This document shows positions 1 to 10,427 of a DNA stretch of 64,000 nt, one piece after another. The first letter of the stretch is position 1; each line of letters starts with the position of its first letter. Origin of the DNA: Lolliginicoccus suaedae (GTDB lineage Bacteria; Actinomycetota; Actinomycetes; Mycobacteriales; Mycobacteriaceae); NCBI RefSeq assembly GCF_008312885.1, contig NZ_VSSO01000001.1:1116001-1180000 (forward strand), read 5' to 3'. The position numbers were made by a program, and so were the translations under genes. The notes beneath the pieces are model-generated. The model saw nothing but the letters and a program-made list of their open reading frames with translations, searched no databases and had not been told where the DNA came from.

Positions 1-794
1 GAGCGCGATCCCCACCTCGCGCTCCGGGGTGAGCACGCCTGGGCGCTCGGAGTTCGTGGAGTCGATCATCAGCATGTCCACGCCCTCGTCCCCGAGCCTG
101 CTGAACCCAGCGAGGTCGGTGAGCCGCCCATCGAGCGGCACCTGGTCGAGCTTGATGTCGCCGGTATGGAGGAACGTGCCCGCCGAGGTCCGGATGCCGA
201 CCGCGAGCGCGTCGGGAATGGAGTGGTTGACCGCGAAGAACTCGAGATCGAACGGGCCATAGGTGACGCGATCGCCCTCGGCGACCTCGTTGAAGCGCCC
301 CTTGACCCGATGCTCGCGCAGCTTGGCCGACAGCAGCGCGAGGGTGAATCGCGCGCTGACGATCGGGATGTCCTCGCGCATCTTGAGCAGGAACGGGATC
401 GCGCCGATGTGGTCCTCGTGGCCGTGCGTGACCACGCACGCGACGACGTCGTCGAGGCGGTCCTCGATCGGCCGGAAATCAGGCAGGATCAGGTCCACGC
501 CGGGCTGCTGGTCAGCAGGGAAGAGCACACCGCAGTCGATGATGAGCAGCTTGCCCTGGTGCTCGAGAACGGTCATGTTGCGACCGATCTCCTTGATGCC
601 ACCGAGCCCATAGAAGCGCACGCCGCGTGGCTCGGCGGGCGGTGGCGCGCCAAGCTGGGCGGTGGATGAATCAAACACTATTGGTTCCGTTCGGGTTGGA
701 TTGGCGCGGGCGCGCGGCGCCGGTGCGACCGGGGGCTCCGGCGGACCGGCCGTGCGCGTCACCCGACGACCGCGGCGGCTGTTCTCGCTAGCCA

Positions 795-795
<1 letters not shown>
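1..795 (-). CDS. rnj: Ribonuclease J, N-terminal part (cut by window start)
   Basis: Metallo-beta-lactamase/beta-CASP ribonuclease acting in cytoplasmic mRNA decay and RNA maturation. The minus-strand frame from the ATG at 795 is open to base 1, giving 265 codons, so only the N-terminal half is present. The zinc-binding signature HGHEDH is at residues 124-129, inside THGHEDHIGAIP. A further conserved stretch, FYGLGGIKEIGRN, lies at about 61-73. The first 55 residues are Arg/Pro/Ala-rich and poorly conserved, so a later start is possible. The ATG overlaps the dapA stop by one base (TAATG), implying translational coupling. The dapA-rnj order is that of mycobacteria. Confidence 0.95.
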
Positions 796-1832
<1,037 letters not shown>

Positions 1833-2585
1833 TCAGCCCTCGGTGACGAACGGGCTCGTCGCGACCTCGCTGCCGTCGAGCAGCGTGCCGATCTCGAAGT
1901 CGCCGAACACGTTGGGCGCGACGCCCTGCAGCTGGCGCAGGCACTCGATCGCGAGCTCGCGGATCTCCACATCGGCATGCTCGGTGGCGCGCATCCCGAT
2001 GAAGTGGCGCCAGGCCCGGAAGTTGCCGGTGACGACGACCCTGGTCTCGGTGGCATTGGGCAGGACCGATCGCGCCGCCTGCCGGGCCTGCTTGCGGCGC
2101 AGCAGCGCGTTGGGCATGTCCGCGAACTTCTGCTCGAGCGCCGAGAGCAGCTCCCCGTAGGCATCGCGGGTTACCTGGGCGGACTTGACCAGCAACTCCT
2201 CGAGCTCGGGATCCCCCGCGATGGCGGGCGGCGCGACGATGTTGGCATCATGCTCGGGCACGTAGCGCTGGGACAACTGCGAGTACGAGAGGTGCCGGTG
2301 CCGGATGAGCTCATGGGTGCAGGACCGCGACACTCCCGAGATGTAGAACGTCGCGGAACCATGCTCGAGCACGGAGAGGTGGCCGACCTCCAGGATGTGG
2401 CGCAGGTAGCCGGCGTTGGTCGCGGTGCGCGGATTGGGCTTGTCCCAGCTCTGGTAGCACGCCCGGCCCGCGAACTCCGCGAGCGCCTCCCCGCCCTCGG
2501 CGTCGGTCTCCCACGGGACATCGCTGGGCGCGGTGAATTCTGTCCTCGCGATGAGCTGCACCTTCAGCGGCACGATCTCTGGCAC
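1833..2585 (-). CDS. thyX: FAD-dependent thymidylate synthase ThyX
   Basis: Makes dTMP from dUMP using methylene-tetrahydrofolate, NADPH and FAD. The 250-residue product carries the ThyX signature at 95-108 ([14 protein letters not shown]) and a second conserved block, [19 protein letters not shown], in its second half. The chosen GTG at 2585 has a strong AGGAGG about eight bases upstream and makes the protein the length of the M. tuberculosis enzyme. It reads away from the SRPBCC gene and lies upstream of dapA-rnj, a conserved actinobacterial order. Confidence 0.97.
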   Translation of the reverse strand: MPEIVPLKVQLIARTEFTAPSDVPWETDAEGGEALAEFAGRACYQSWDKPNPRTATNAGYLRHILEVGHLSVLEHGSATFYISGVSRSCTHELIRHRHLSYSQLSQRYVPEHDANIVAPPAIAGDPELEELLVKSAQVTRDAYGELLSALEQKFADMPNALLRRKQARQAARSVLPNATETRVVVTGNFRAWRHFIGMRATEHADVEIRELAIECLRQLQGVAPNVFGDFEIGTLLDGSEVATSPFVTEG

Positions 2586-2702
2586 GGATATCCTCCTACG
2601 AGTGCTTACGCAGCTCGACACTGGACGGCAGGCGCACGCCAGTCGGTTGTGGCGCATCAGTGATTATCACCTACCAGGATTACACGTGAGGAGTGTGGGC
2701 AA

Positions 2703-3140
2703 ATGGCAGTCAGCGGATCGATCGATTTCGAGATCAAGGCAAGCCCGGAGAAGGTGATGGCGGCGCTCGTGGATGTCGAGTCGCTGCCGAAGTGGTCGTC
2801 CTCGCACCGCAAGGTGGAGGTGCGCTCCCGCGACGAGCAGGGACGCCCGCAGCGGGTGTGGATGGCCATCTCGACCCTGGGCATCAATGACGAGCAACTG
2901 GTGGACTACCGGTTCACCGACGACACCGTCGAGTGGTCGCTCGTGGAGCCGAGCAACCAGCAGAAGACCCAGGACGGCTCCTACGTGCTGTCCCCGAGCG
3001 CCGCGGGCACCCGCTTGACGTTCGAGCTGACGGTGGACCTGAAGATCCCCATGCCGGGGTTCCTGGTCAAGCGTGGCCAGAAGATGGCGCTGGAGACGGC
3101 GTCGAAGGGCTTGACGAAGTTCGTGGAGGGGCAGGACTGA
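2703..3140 (+). CDS. SRPBCC-fold (polyketide cyclase/dehydrase-like) protein
   Basis: A single START/SRPBCC-type domain fills the 145 residues: an N-terminal strand (GSIDFEIKASPEKVMAALVD), alternating strands, and a long C-terminal helix (about 115-140). Such domains bind hydrophobic ligands; the ligand and role here are unknown. No signal peptide or membrane segment is seen. The ATG is preceded by GAGGAG. The gene is divergent from thyX. Its TGA stop is embedded in the first of the TGACGCCA repeats that precede the next gene. Confidence 0.8.
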   Translation: MAVSGSIDFEIKASPEKVMAALVDVESLPKWSSSHRKVEVRSRDEQGRPQRVWMAISTLGINDEQLVDYRFTDDTVEWSLVEPSNQQKTQDGSYVLSPSAAGTRLTFELTVDLKIPMPGFLVKRGQKMALETASKGLTKFVEGQD

Positions 3141-3221
3141 CGCCACCCTCCCACCGATGACGCCAGAGGTGACGCCACATTGCATTTGACTGGCGTCATC
3201 TTTGGCGTCACAGTGGTGTCA
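3138..3221 (+). promoter_or_regulatory. Cluster of six TGACGCCA/TGGCGTCA half-sites (putative operator)
   Basis: Three direct copies of TGACGCCA are at 3138-3145, 3158-3165 and 3170-3177. Three copies in the opposite orientation follow: TGGCGTCA at 3191-3198 and 3203-3210, and TGGTGTCA (one mismatch) at 3214-3221, the last touching the ATG of the next gene. Neighbouring sites are 11-21 bp apart, near one or two helical turns. A TTGACT at 3186-3191 could be a -35 element. Ribbon-helix-helix proteins typically bind such repeated short half-sites upstream of their own gene, so autoregulation by the downstream product is inferred. Confidence 0.65.
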
Positions 3222-3847
3222 TGGATCTTTCCCCGTACCTCGCCCGCCTCCACGACGACCTCCTCTCGGCAGCCGCCCTCGGCGACGAGCGCACCCAGCA
3301 GATCGCCGCCAGCCTCGCCAAGGCCACCGAGCCCACGCTGCGCCTCACGCTGCTCACCGCGCTCAGCGACTTCGCCAAGGAAGTCTCCACCGAGCTCGAG
3401 GGACGCACCGTCGACGCTCGCCTCAACGGCGACAACATCGAGATCGTCATCGTCCACGACAGCGACCCCGATGAGACCACCGAGCAGCCACCCCGCACTG
3501 AGTTCGAGCAGGCCATGGACGACCTCGGCGGCAACATCTCCCGCGTCACCCTGCGCCTGGTCGACAACATCAAGGCCCGCGCCGAGGAAGCCGCCAACGC
3601 CAACGGCGTCTCGCTGAACTCCTGGGTGGGCCAAGCAGTCCGCGGCGCGCTCCGCGAGCAGAGCACCTGGTCCTGGGAGCCCCCCCACGCCCGCGAGCGC
3701 CGCAGCCAGGCCGAGCCGACCGCTCCCGGCCAGCCGACTGGCACTGCTGGTCCTGGCACCACAGCGACCGGCACCACTGGTCCTGCTGGCACGACGAGCG
3801 AGGCAACCGGTCCCGCAAGCAGCAACGAGGACCCGGCCGGGAGCTAG
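3221..3847 (+). CDS. Ribbon-helix-helix (HicB-antitoxin-like) regulator with disordered tail
   Basis: Residues about 108-148 (VTLRLVDNIKARAEEAANANG, then a LNSWVGQAVRGAL helix) match the ribbon-helix-helix fold found at the C-terminus of HicB-type antitoxins. The N-terminal 85 residues are a separate small domain that I do not recognise. The last 45 residues are a Thr/Gly/Pro-rich tail (GTTATGTTGPAG), probably disordered. No HicA-like toxin frame is adjacent, so this looks like a solitary regulator. The ATG has no clear Shine-Dalgarno sequence and is overlapped by an operator-like repeat. Confidence 0.72.
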   Translation: MDLSPYLARLHDDLLSAAALGDERTQQIAASLAKATEPTLRLTLLTALSDFAKEVSTELEGRTVDARLNGDNIEIVIVHDSDPDETTEQPPRTEFEQAMDDLGGNISRVTLRLVDNIKARAEEAANANGVSLNSWVGQAVRGALREQSTWSWEPPHARERRSQAEPTAPGQPTGTAGPGTTATGTTGPAGTTSEATGPASSNEDPAGS

Positions 3848-3872
3848 TCTCCGCCCCACGCCCCTTGCGCCA

Positions 3873-3936
3873 GACCGCGGAAGTGTGACCGTGTGCACCC
3901 TTCCGCGGTCGTCCAGGGGTGCAAACGCTCACACTT
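3873..3936. repeat. Nested inverted repeats between convergent genes
   Basis: GACCGCGGAAG (3873-3883) is the exact reverse complement of CTTCCGCGGTC (3900-3910), an 11 bp stem with a 16-base loop. Other arms interleave with it: AAGTGTGA at 3881-3888 with TCACACTT at 3929-3936, and TGCACCC with GGGTGCA at about 3917-3923. The element sits between the convergent regulator and flavodoxin genes and lacks a T-run. It may be a factor-independent terminator of the GC-rich actinobacterial type, a protein-binding site, or a structured RNA element. Confidence 0.5.
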
Positions 3937-3984
3937 CGGCCCGGCCGCGGGCAGTAATCTGGCCGCAAGCCCAGGGGCAGCCGA

Positions 3985-4449
3985 TCAGGCCATGCCCTCC
4001 GCGAGCATCACGGCCACCGTCGCCCCCAGCTCATAGCATTGCTCGCGCTGCTCCTTGGACGGCATGCCATACAGCTCCAGCGGTGCCGCTACCTGCTTGA
4101 GCTCCAGGCCAGTGGTGAGCTTGCGCACCGAGGAGACCGCACCGGCGGTGTCCTGATTGCCATGCACCCACAGCCCGAAAGGCCGGCCAGCAACATCGTC
4201 GAGGCACGGGTAGTAGACGGTATCGAAGAAGTGCTTGAGCGCCCCGGACATGTAGCCGAAGTTGGCGGGAGTCCCGAACAGGTACCCGTCAGCCCCGAGC
4301 ATGTCGGGGACGGTGGCGGCGAGGGCAGCCACTGACCGCACCTCGACTCCCTCTATGTCAGGGTCGCGCGCGCCCTCGAGCACGGCCTCGAGCACAGCGC
4401 GCATGCCCGGCGAGGGCGTGTGGTGCACCACCAGCAGTGTCGCTGCCAT
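3985..4449 (-). CDS. Flavodoxin-family NAD(P)H:FMN oxidoreductase-like protein
   Basis: A 154-residue flavodoxin fold. The N-terminus (LLVVHHTPSPGMRAVLEAVL) matches the first strand and FMN-phosphate loop, and FGTPANFGYMSGALKHFFDT (about 58-77) matches the second FMN loop seen in WrbA-like proteins. It probably binds FMN and takes part in electron transfer or quinone/nitro reduction; the substrate cannot be read from sequence. It lies three bases downstream of the membrane protein gene, so it is probably the distal member of the dapB transcript. Confidence 0.82.
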   Translation of the reverse strand: MAATLLVVHHTPSPGMRAVLEAVLEGARDPDIEGVEVRSVAALAATVPDMLGADGYLFGTPANFGYMSGALKHFFDTVYYPCLDDVAGRPFGLWVHGNQDTAGAVSSVRKLTTGLELKQVAAPLELYGMPSKEQREQCYELGATVAVMLAEGMA

Positions 4450-4452
4450 CGT

Positions 4453-5690
<1,238 letters not shown>

Positions 5691-5725
5691 TCACCATTGA
5701 TCGTGCCTGCCCGCTGCCCGCGAGG

Positions 5726-7054
5726 CTACTCGCCCGCGGAGCCCGCGACGCCGCACAGCTGGCGCAGGCGCAGCGGAGCTGCATCACTGTTGGCGTACGG
5801 GCCTACCAGCGCTGCGCCGAGGGGGCGCTGGAACAGCTCGCGGGCCACGGCATTGACCTCATCGAGGGTAACGGCTTCGATGCGCGCGATGGTGTCCTCC
5901 ACGGGCATCTGGTCGCCGTAGCTGACCTCGCTGCGACCGATGCGGTTCATGCGGGCCTGCACATCCTCGAGGCCCAGGACCAGCTGCCCCCGCAGGTTGC
6001 CCTTCGCCCGCTGGCATTCGGCGGCAGTGATCCCGTTGACGGCGAGATCGACGAGCACATGCTCGATCACCTCGATGACCTCGGTGAGATTGTCCTCGTG
6101 GCAGCCCGCATAGATGCCGAGCGCCCCGGCATCGGCGAAGGTGTGCGTGCTGGAGTAGACGGAGTAGGCGAGCCCGCGGTTCTCCCGGACCTCCTGGAAC
6201 AGCCGGGAGCTCATGCCGCCGCCGCAGACGTTGTCGAGCACCGACAGCGCCCAGCGGCGCGGATCGTGCCGCCCGAACGACCGCATTCCCAGCGCCACGT
6301 GGATCTGCTCGGTGTCGCGCTCGTGCACCGCCAATCGCGGTTGCTCCCGCAGCACGAGTTCCCCGGCGCGACGCGGCGAGGGATCCCGCTCCCCCTCCGT
6401 TGCCTCGGCGGCGTGGCGCCGCAGCAGCTCGACGACATCGTGGTGGTCGATGTTTCCCGCGACGGCGAGCACCATGTGCTCGGGCCGGTACCGGGATTGG
6501 TGGAAGGCCTTGAGCTGGCGGCGCGTCATGGCCTCGATCGACCCGACGGTGCCGATGATGGGGCGGCCCAGCCGGTGGCCGGGGAGGATCGCCTCGAGGA
6601 AGGCATCGCCGAGCATGTCGTCGGCATCGTCGTCACGCATGGCGAGCTCATCGAGGACGACGCCCCGCTCGATCTCGACATCGGCGGAGAGGCAGCGCCC
6701 GCGCAGCACCACGTCGGTGACCAGATCGATGGCGAGCTCGAGGTCGGTGTCGAGCACGTGCGCGTAGAAGCAGGTGTGCTCGCGGGCAGTGAAAGCGTTG
6801 AGCTCGCCGCCGACCGCGTCCATGGTCTCGGCGAAGTCCTGCGCGGTCCTCGTCGGGGTCGCCTTGAACAACAAGTGCTCGAGGAAGTGCGCGGCTCCGG
6901 CATGGCTCGGATGCTCGTCGCGCGAGCCCGTGCCGATCCACAGCCCCACTGCGGCGCTGCGGGTTCCTGGCATGTGCTCGGTGACGATGCGTAGCCCGCT
7001 GGGCAAGATCGTGCGTTGCACGGCATCCGAGAGCGTGCGTTGCACGGTATCCAC
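5726..7054 (-). CDS. pepR: M16-family zinc peptidase (PepR-like)
   Basis: Cytoplasmic processing-type metallopeptidase of the pitrilysin/MPP family. The inverted zinc motif HFLEH is at residues 56-60. A long acidic helix with the third ligand region follows, and the family's DNVCGGGMSSRLFQEVREN block is in the C-terminal half. The GTG at 7054 is preceded by AGGGGAG. The gene follows pnp on the same strand, as in mycobacteria. Its first 15 codons contain a near-perfect 18-base tandem duplication giving two VQRT copies. Confidence 0.92.
   Translation of the reverse strand: MDTVQRTLSDAVQRTILPSGLRIVTEHMPGTRSAAVGLWIGTGSRDEHPSHAGAAHFLEHLLFKATPTRTAQDFAETMDAVGGELNAFTAREHTCFYAHVLDTDLELAIDLVTDVVLRGRCLSADVEIERGVVLDELAMRDDDADDMLGDAFLEAILPGHRLGRPIIGTVGSIEAMTRRQLKAFHQSRYRPEHMVLAVAGNIDHHDVVELLRRHAAEATEGERDPSPRRAGELVLREQPRLAVHERDTEQIHVALGMRSFGRHDPRRWALSVLDNVCGGGMSSRLFQEVRENRGLAYSVYSSTHTFADAGALGIYAGCHEDNLTEVIEVIEHVLVDLAVNGITAAECQRAKGNLRGQLVLGLEDVQARMNRIGRSEVSYGDQMPVEDTIARIEAVTLDEVNAVARELFQRPLGAALVGPYANSDAAPLRLRQLCGVAGSAGE
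7011..7052 (-). repeat. Tandem 18-base duplication at the 5' end of pepR
   Basis: GTGCGTTGCACGGCATCC at 7011-7028 recurs at 7035-7052 with one mismatch (period 24). In protein it gives VQRT twice near the start. It could be a local slippage product. It also puts a second GTG in frame, so the true start could be either copy. Confidence 0.7.
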
Positions 7055-7104
7055 GTGGTTCTCCCCTAGTGGTTGTCCGGCGAGGTCGGTTTCGCCGTGG
7101 ACAG

Positions 7105-7142
7105 CAGGGCGGCCCAGGTCACCGTGGACCGGGGCCGCCCTG
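7105..7142 (-). terminator. Hairpin terminator downstream of pnp
   Basis: CAGGGCGGCCC (7105-7115) pairs perfectly with GGGCCGCCCTG (7132-7142), an 11 bp GC-rich stem with a 16-base loop. It lies 13 bases beyond the pnp stop and ahead of pepR. No T-run follows, so it may only partly terminate or may protect the pnp 3' end. Confidence 0.6.
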
Positions 7143-7154
7143 TTGCAGTGCTGC

Positions 7155-9416
7155 TTACTCGGAGGCAGTGCCCGCGGTGGCGGTGCCGTTGCTTCCGTTC
7201 GCCGGGGCGCCTTCCTCGGTGTCCTCGACCGGGGTCAGGCTGATCTTGCCGCGGTTGTCGATGTCGGTGATCTCGACCTGCAGCTTGCTGCCCACGTTCA
7301 CCACGTCCTCGACCTTGCCGATGCGCTTGCCGCCACCGAGCTTGGAGATGTGGACGAGGCCGTCGCGACCGGGCAGCAGCGAGACGAACGCGCCGAAGGG
7401 CGTGGTCTTCACGACGGTGCCGAGGAAGCGGTCACCGATCAGCGGCTGCTGCGGGTTGGCGATCGCGTTGATGCGGTCGATCGCGGCCTGGGCGGAGAGG
7501 CCGTCGGTGGCTCCGACGAACACGGTGCCATCGTCCTCGATCGAGATCGAGGCGCCGGTCTCCTCGGTGATCTGGTTGATCATCTTGCCCTTGGGGCCGA
7601 TGACCTCGCCGATCTTGTCCACGGGCACCTTGATGGTGGTGATCCGCGGCGCGTACTGGCTCATCTCGTCGGGGCGATCGATCGCCTCGGCCATGACCTC
7701 GAGAATGGTCAGGCGAGCGTCCTTTGCCTGGCTGAGAGCACCGGCGAGCACCGATGACGGGATGCCATCGAGCTTCGTGTCGAGCTGCAGGGCCGTGACG
7801 AACTCCTTGGTGCCAGCGACCTTGAAGTCCATGTCGCCGAAGGCGTCCTCGGCACCGAGGATGTCGGTGAGCGCCACGTACTTCATCTCGCCGTCGATCT
7901 CATCGGAGACGAGGCCCATGGCGATGCCGGCGACGGGCGCCTTGAGAGGCACTCCCGCGTTGAGCATCGAGAGCGTGGACGCGCACACCGAGCCCATCGA
8001 GGTCGAGCCGTTGGAGCTCAGTGCCTCGGAGACCTGGCGGATGGCGTAGGGGAACTCCTCGACGCTGGGCAGCACCGGCACGAGTGCCCGCTCGGCGAGC
8101 GCGCCGTGGCCGATCTCGCGGCGCTTCGGGGAGCCGACGCGACCGGTCTCGCCGGTGGAGTACGGCGGGAAGTTGTAGTGATGCATGTAGCGCTTGGACT
8201 TCTCGGGGCCGAGCGAGTCGATCTGCTGCGCCAGCTTCATCATGTCGAGGGTGGTGACGCCCAGGATCTGGGTCTCGCCGCGCTCGAACAGCGCGCTGCC
8301 GTGGGCACGCGGGATGATCGCGACCTCGGCGGCGAGCGAGCGGATGTCCGTGACTCCACGCCCGTCGATGCGGAAGTGATCCTGGATGATGCGACGACGC
8401 ACCTGCTGCTTGGTCAGTGACCGGAACGCGGCGCCGAGCTCCTTCTCGCGACCTGCGAACTGCTCGGAGATCGAGGCGAGGACCTCCGCCTTGACCTCGT
8501 CGAGGCGTGCCTCCCGCTCGGCCTTGCCCGCGATGGACAGTGCCTCGGAGAGCGGCTTCGCCGCGACCTTCTCGACAGCCTCGAAGGCATCAGCCTCGTA
8601 CGGCGGGTAGAGCGGGAACTCGCCGGTCTCCTTGGCGGCACCGCGCGCGAGGGCCTGCTGGGCCTCGCACAGCTTCGCGATGAACGGCTTGGCGGCCTCG
8701 AGGCCCTCGGCGACGATCGCCTCGGTGGGTGCTTGCGCGCCCTTGCCGATCAGGTCGATCACGTTGTCGGTGGCCTCGGCCTCGACCATCATGATGGCGA
8801 CGTCAGCGTTCTCGCCCTCGCCCGCCACGATCCGGCCGGCGACGACCATGTCGAACACGGCCTCCTCGAGCTGCGCGACCGTGGGGAACGCGACCCACTG
8901 GCCCTCGATGAGGGCGACCCGGACCGCGCCGACCGGCCCGGCGAAGGGCAGGCCCGACAGCTGGGTCGATGCCGAGGCAGCGTTGATGGCCACCACGTCG
9001 TAGAGGTGCTGCGGATCAAGGCTCATCACCGTGACGACGACCTGGACCTCGTTGCGCAGGCCGGCGACGAACGTCGGGCGCAGCGGCCGGTCGATCAGGC
9101 GGCAGGTGAGGATGGCGTCGGTGGAGGGGCGTCCCTCGCGGCGGAAGAACGAGCCCGGGATGCGGCCCGCGGCGTACATGCGCTCCTCGACATCCACGGT
9201 GAGGGGGAAGAAGTCGAGGTTCTCCTTCGGCTGCCGCGACACCGAGGTCGCGGAGAGCAGCATGGTCTCCTCGTCGAGGTAGGCCACGACGGAGCCGGCG
9301 GCCTGCTGCGCGAGGTGGCCGGTCTCGAAGCGCACGGTGCGCTGTCCGAAACGGCCGTTGTCAAGCACGACGGAGCTCTCGAAGATTCGGGGCTCGGAAT
9401 CGTGGCTTTCGGTCAT
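7155..9416 (-). CDS. pnp: Polyribonucleotide nucleotidyltransferase (PNPase)
   Basis: Phosphorolytic 3'-5' exoribonuclease that also synthesises heteropolymeric tails; core of actinobacterial RNA decay alongside RNase J. The 753 residues show two RNase PH domains (one with [20 protein letters not shown] near residue 90, the second with [26 protein letters not shown] shortened here to its key [15 protein letters not shown]), a KH domain at about 600-660 ([15 protein letters not shown]) and an S1 domain to about 735. The ATG at 9416 follows GAGAGTGAG. A GNRA-capped hairpin lies a short distance upstream. Confidence 0.97.
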   Translation of the reverse strand: MTESHDSEPRIFESSVVLDNGRFGQRTVRFETGHLAQQAAGSVVAYLDEETMLLSATSVSRQPKENLDFFPLTVDVEERMYAAGRIPGSFFRREGRPSTDAILTCRLIDRPLRPTFVAGLRNEVQVVVTVMSLDPQHLYDVVAINAASASTQLSGLPFAGPVGAVRVALIEGQWVAFPTVAQLEEAVFDMVVAGRIVAGEGENADVAIMMVEAEATDNVIDLIGKGAQAPTEAIVAEGLEAAKPFIAKLCEAQQALARGAAKETGEFPLYPPYEADAFEAVEKVAAKPLSEALSIAGKAEREARLDEVKAEVLASISEQFAGREKELGAAFRSLTKQQVRRRIIQDHFRIDGRGVTDIRSLAAEVAIIPRAHGSALFERGETQILGVTTLDMMKLAQQIDSLGPEKSKRYMHHYNFPPYSTGETGRVGSPKRREIGHGALAERALVPVLPSVEEFPYAIRQVSEALSSNGSTSMGSVCASTLSMLNAGVPLKAPVAGIAMGLVSDEIDGEMKYVALTDILGAEDAFGDMDFKVAGTKEFVTALQLDTKLDGIPSSVLAGALSQAKDARLTILEVMAEAIDRPDEMSQYAPRITTIKVPVDKIGEVIGPKGKMINQITEETGASISIEDDGTVFVGATDGLSAQAAIDRINAIANPQQPLIGDRFLGTVVKTTPFGAFVSLLPGRDGLVHISKLGGGKRIGKVEDVVNVGSKLQVEITDIDNRGKISLTPVEDTEEGAPANGSNGTATAGTASE

Positions 9417-9794
9417 GTGGATCTCACTCTCGTCTTTGCGCCGCGCTCGCGCGCGGCCGTCTCGCTGCGCGGGTCACGCGGGCGCTGGGCGCGCGTGCAG
9501 GGCAGCATTGTGGTCATGCCGGGGTGAGGGGACGCAGGGGTTTGGGGAGTTTCCAGCGCTGCTACTGGAGAAGCAGCGGCCCGGTGTGCTCGCGCTCGCC
9601 CCTCGCGGCCGCGGCCATCGATCGAAGCGGCCGGAGCTAGGCTCCGGCGGCCACTACCGAGGACCGACCCGAGAGAGGACTGCGAACCCTCGCGGCATGT
9701 GGCCGGGTCCACGTGATCGTGCCCAGCCATCCGCAGAGTACCAGGCTAGGAGTGCATCGCGCGCGATCGTGGCGCGGGAATCCCCGGAAGCCGC
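9417..9794. other. Non-coding leader of pnp
   Basis: No gene is supported here; open frames have shadow-like composition. On the minus strand a stem GCCGCGC-GCGA-GCGCGGC (9440-9457) carries a GCGA (GNRA-type) tetraloop and ends about 23 bases before the pnp ATG. A second hairpin with an 8 bp stem and TAG loop is at 9630-9648. PNPase mRNA leaders are autoregulated through stem-loops in other bacteria; a similar role is inferred, not shown. Confidence 0.5.
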
Positions 9795-9836
9795 AAAAGC
9801 CCGGTGGCCGTCCCCGCGAAGGGACGGCCACCGGGC
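9795..9836 (-). terminator. Rho-independent terminator of rpsO
   Basis: A perfect 16 bp stem joins 9799-9814 and 9821-9836 with a six-base loop (9815-9820). On the minus strand the stem is followed directly by TTTT, the classical intrinsic terminator layout. It lies 30 bases after the rpsO stop and separates rpsO from pnp. Confidence 0.9.
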
Positions 9837-9865
9837 CGTGACTAGGCTTGCAGCCAGGCGACCTG

Positions 9866-10135
9866 CTAGCGGCGCAGGCCGAGGCGGCCGATCAGAGCGC
9901 GGTAGCGCGCGATGTCGACCTGCTGCAAGTACTTGAGCAGGCGACGGCGGCGGCCGACGAGCAGCAGCAGGCCACGACGCGAGTGGTGGTCGTGCTTGTG
10001 CATCTTGAGGTGCTCGGTGAGGCCGATGATGCGGGTGGTCAGCAGGGCCACCTGCGCCTCGGGAGAACCGGTATCGGTCTCGTGGAGGCCGTACTCGCTC
10101 AGCACGGACTTCTTGGTCTGGGTATCGAGTGCCAC
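9866..10135 (-). CDS. rpsO: 30S ribosomal protein S15
   Basis: Primary 16S rRNA-binding protein that nucleates the platform of the small subunit. The 89-residue product has the family's features, including [19 protein letters not shown] at 18-36 and [20 protein letters not shown] at about 48-67. The start is a GTG at 10135 with GAGGAG upstream. It is bounded by its own promoter (10280-10309) and a strong intrinsic terminator, so it is probably a monocistronic transcript. Confidence 0.97.
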   Translation of the reverse strand: MALDTQTKKSVLSEYGLHETDTGSPEAQVALLTTRIIGLTEHLKMHKHDHHSRRGLLLLVGRRRRLLKYLQQVDIARYRALIGRLGLRR

Positions 10136-10279
10136 TGGTTTGCTTCTCCTCAGGATCAGTCCGCGTGATGTGCTCGGCCGCGACCCTCGCGCATGCCCGC
10201 GATCCGTTGCACGGTCCGGGGCGCGCCGGGGCGGCGCCGATGGCCAGGCCGCCGCGAACCGCAGCCGGGCCGACCGCGT

Positions 10280-10309
10280 ACTCTATCACTCCCGCGAACG
10301 CCTCTCCAA
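10280..10309 (-). promoter_or_regulatory. Putative rpsO promoter
   Basis: On the minus strand TTGGAG (10304-10309) and TAGAGT (10280-10285) are separated by 18 bases. The -10 lies within GATAGAGT, one of four GATAGNGT elements in this window. Predicted transcript start is near 10273, leaving a leader of roughly 140 bases before rpsO. Confidence 0.5.
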
Positions 10310-10427
10310 AGCCGCGCCAGCGGGCCGGGGTCCGGGCCATTCCGGGCACGCTCGGTCTACGGTTGGGTGAACCCGGCGGGGCCTCCCTGCCCGGGCAGGT
10401 ACCAACCATGGAGAAGGTGAGCAACCG

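Noticed and set aside
3221-3847. A HicA/HicB toxin-antitoxin pair.
   Set aside because: Only the HicB-like ribbon-helix-helix part is present; no small HicA-type dsRNA-binding frame lies on either side.
3873-3936. Ends of an insertion sequence or MITE.
   Set aside because: No target-site duplication and no second copy in the window.
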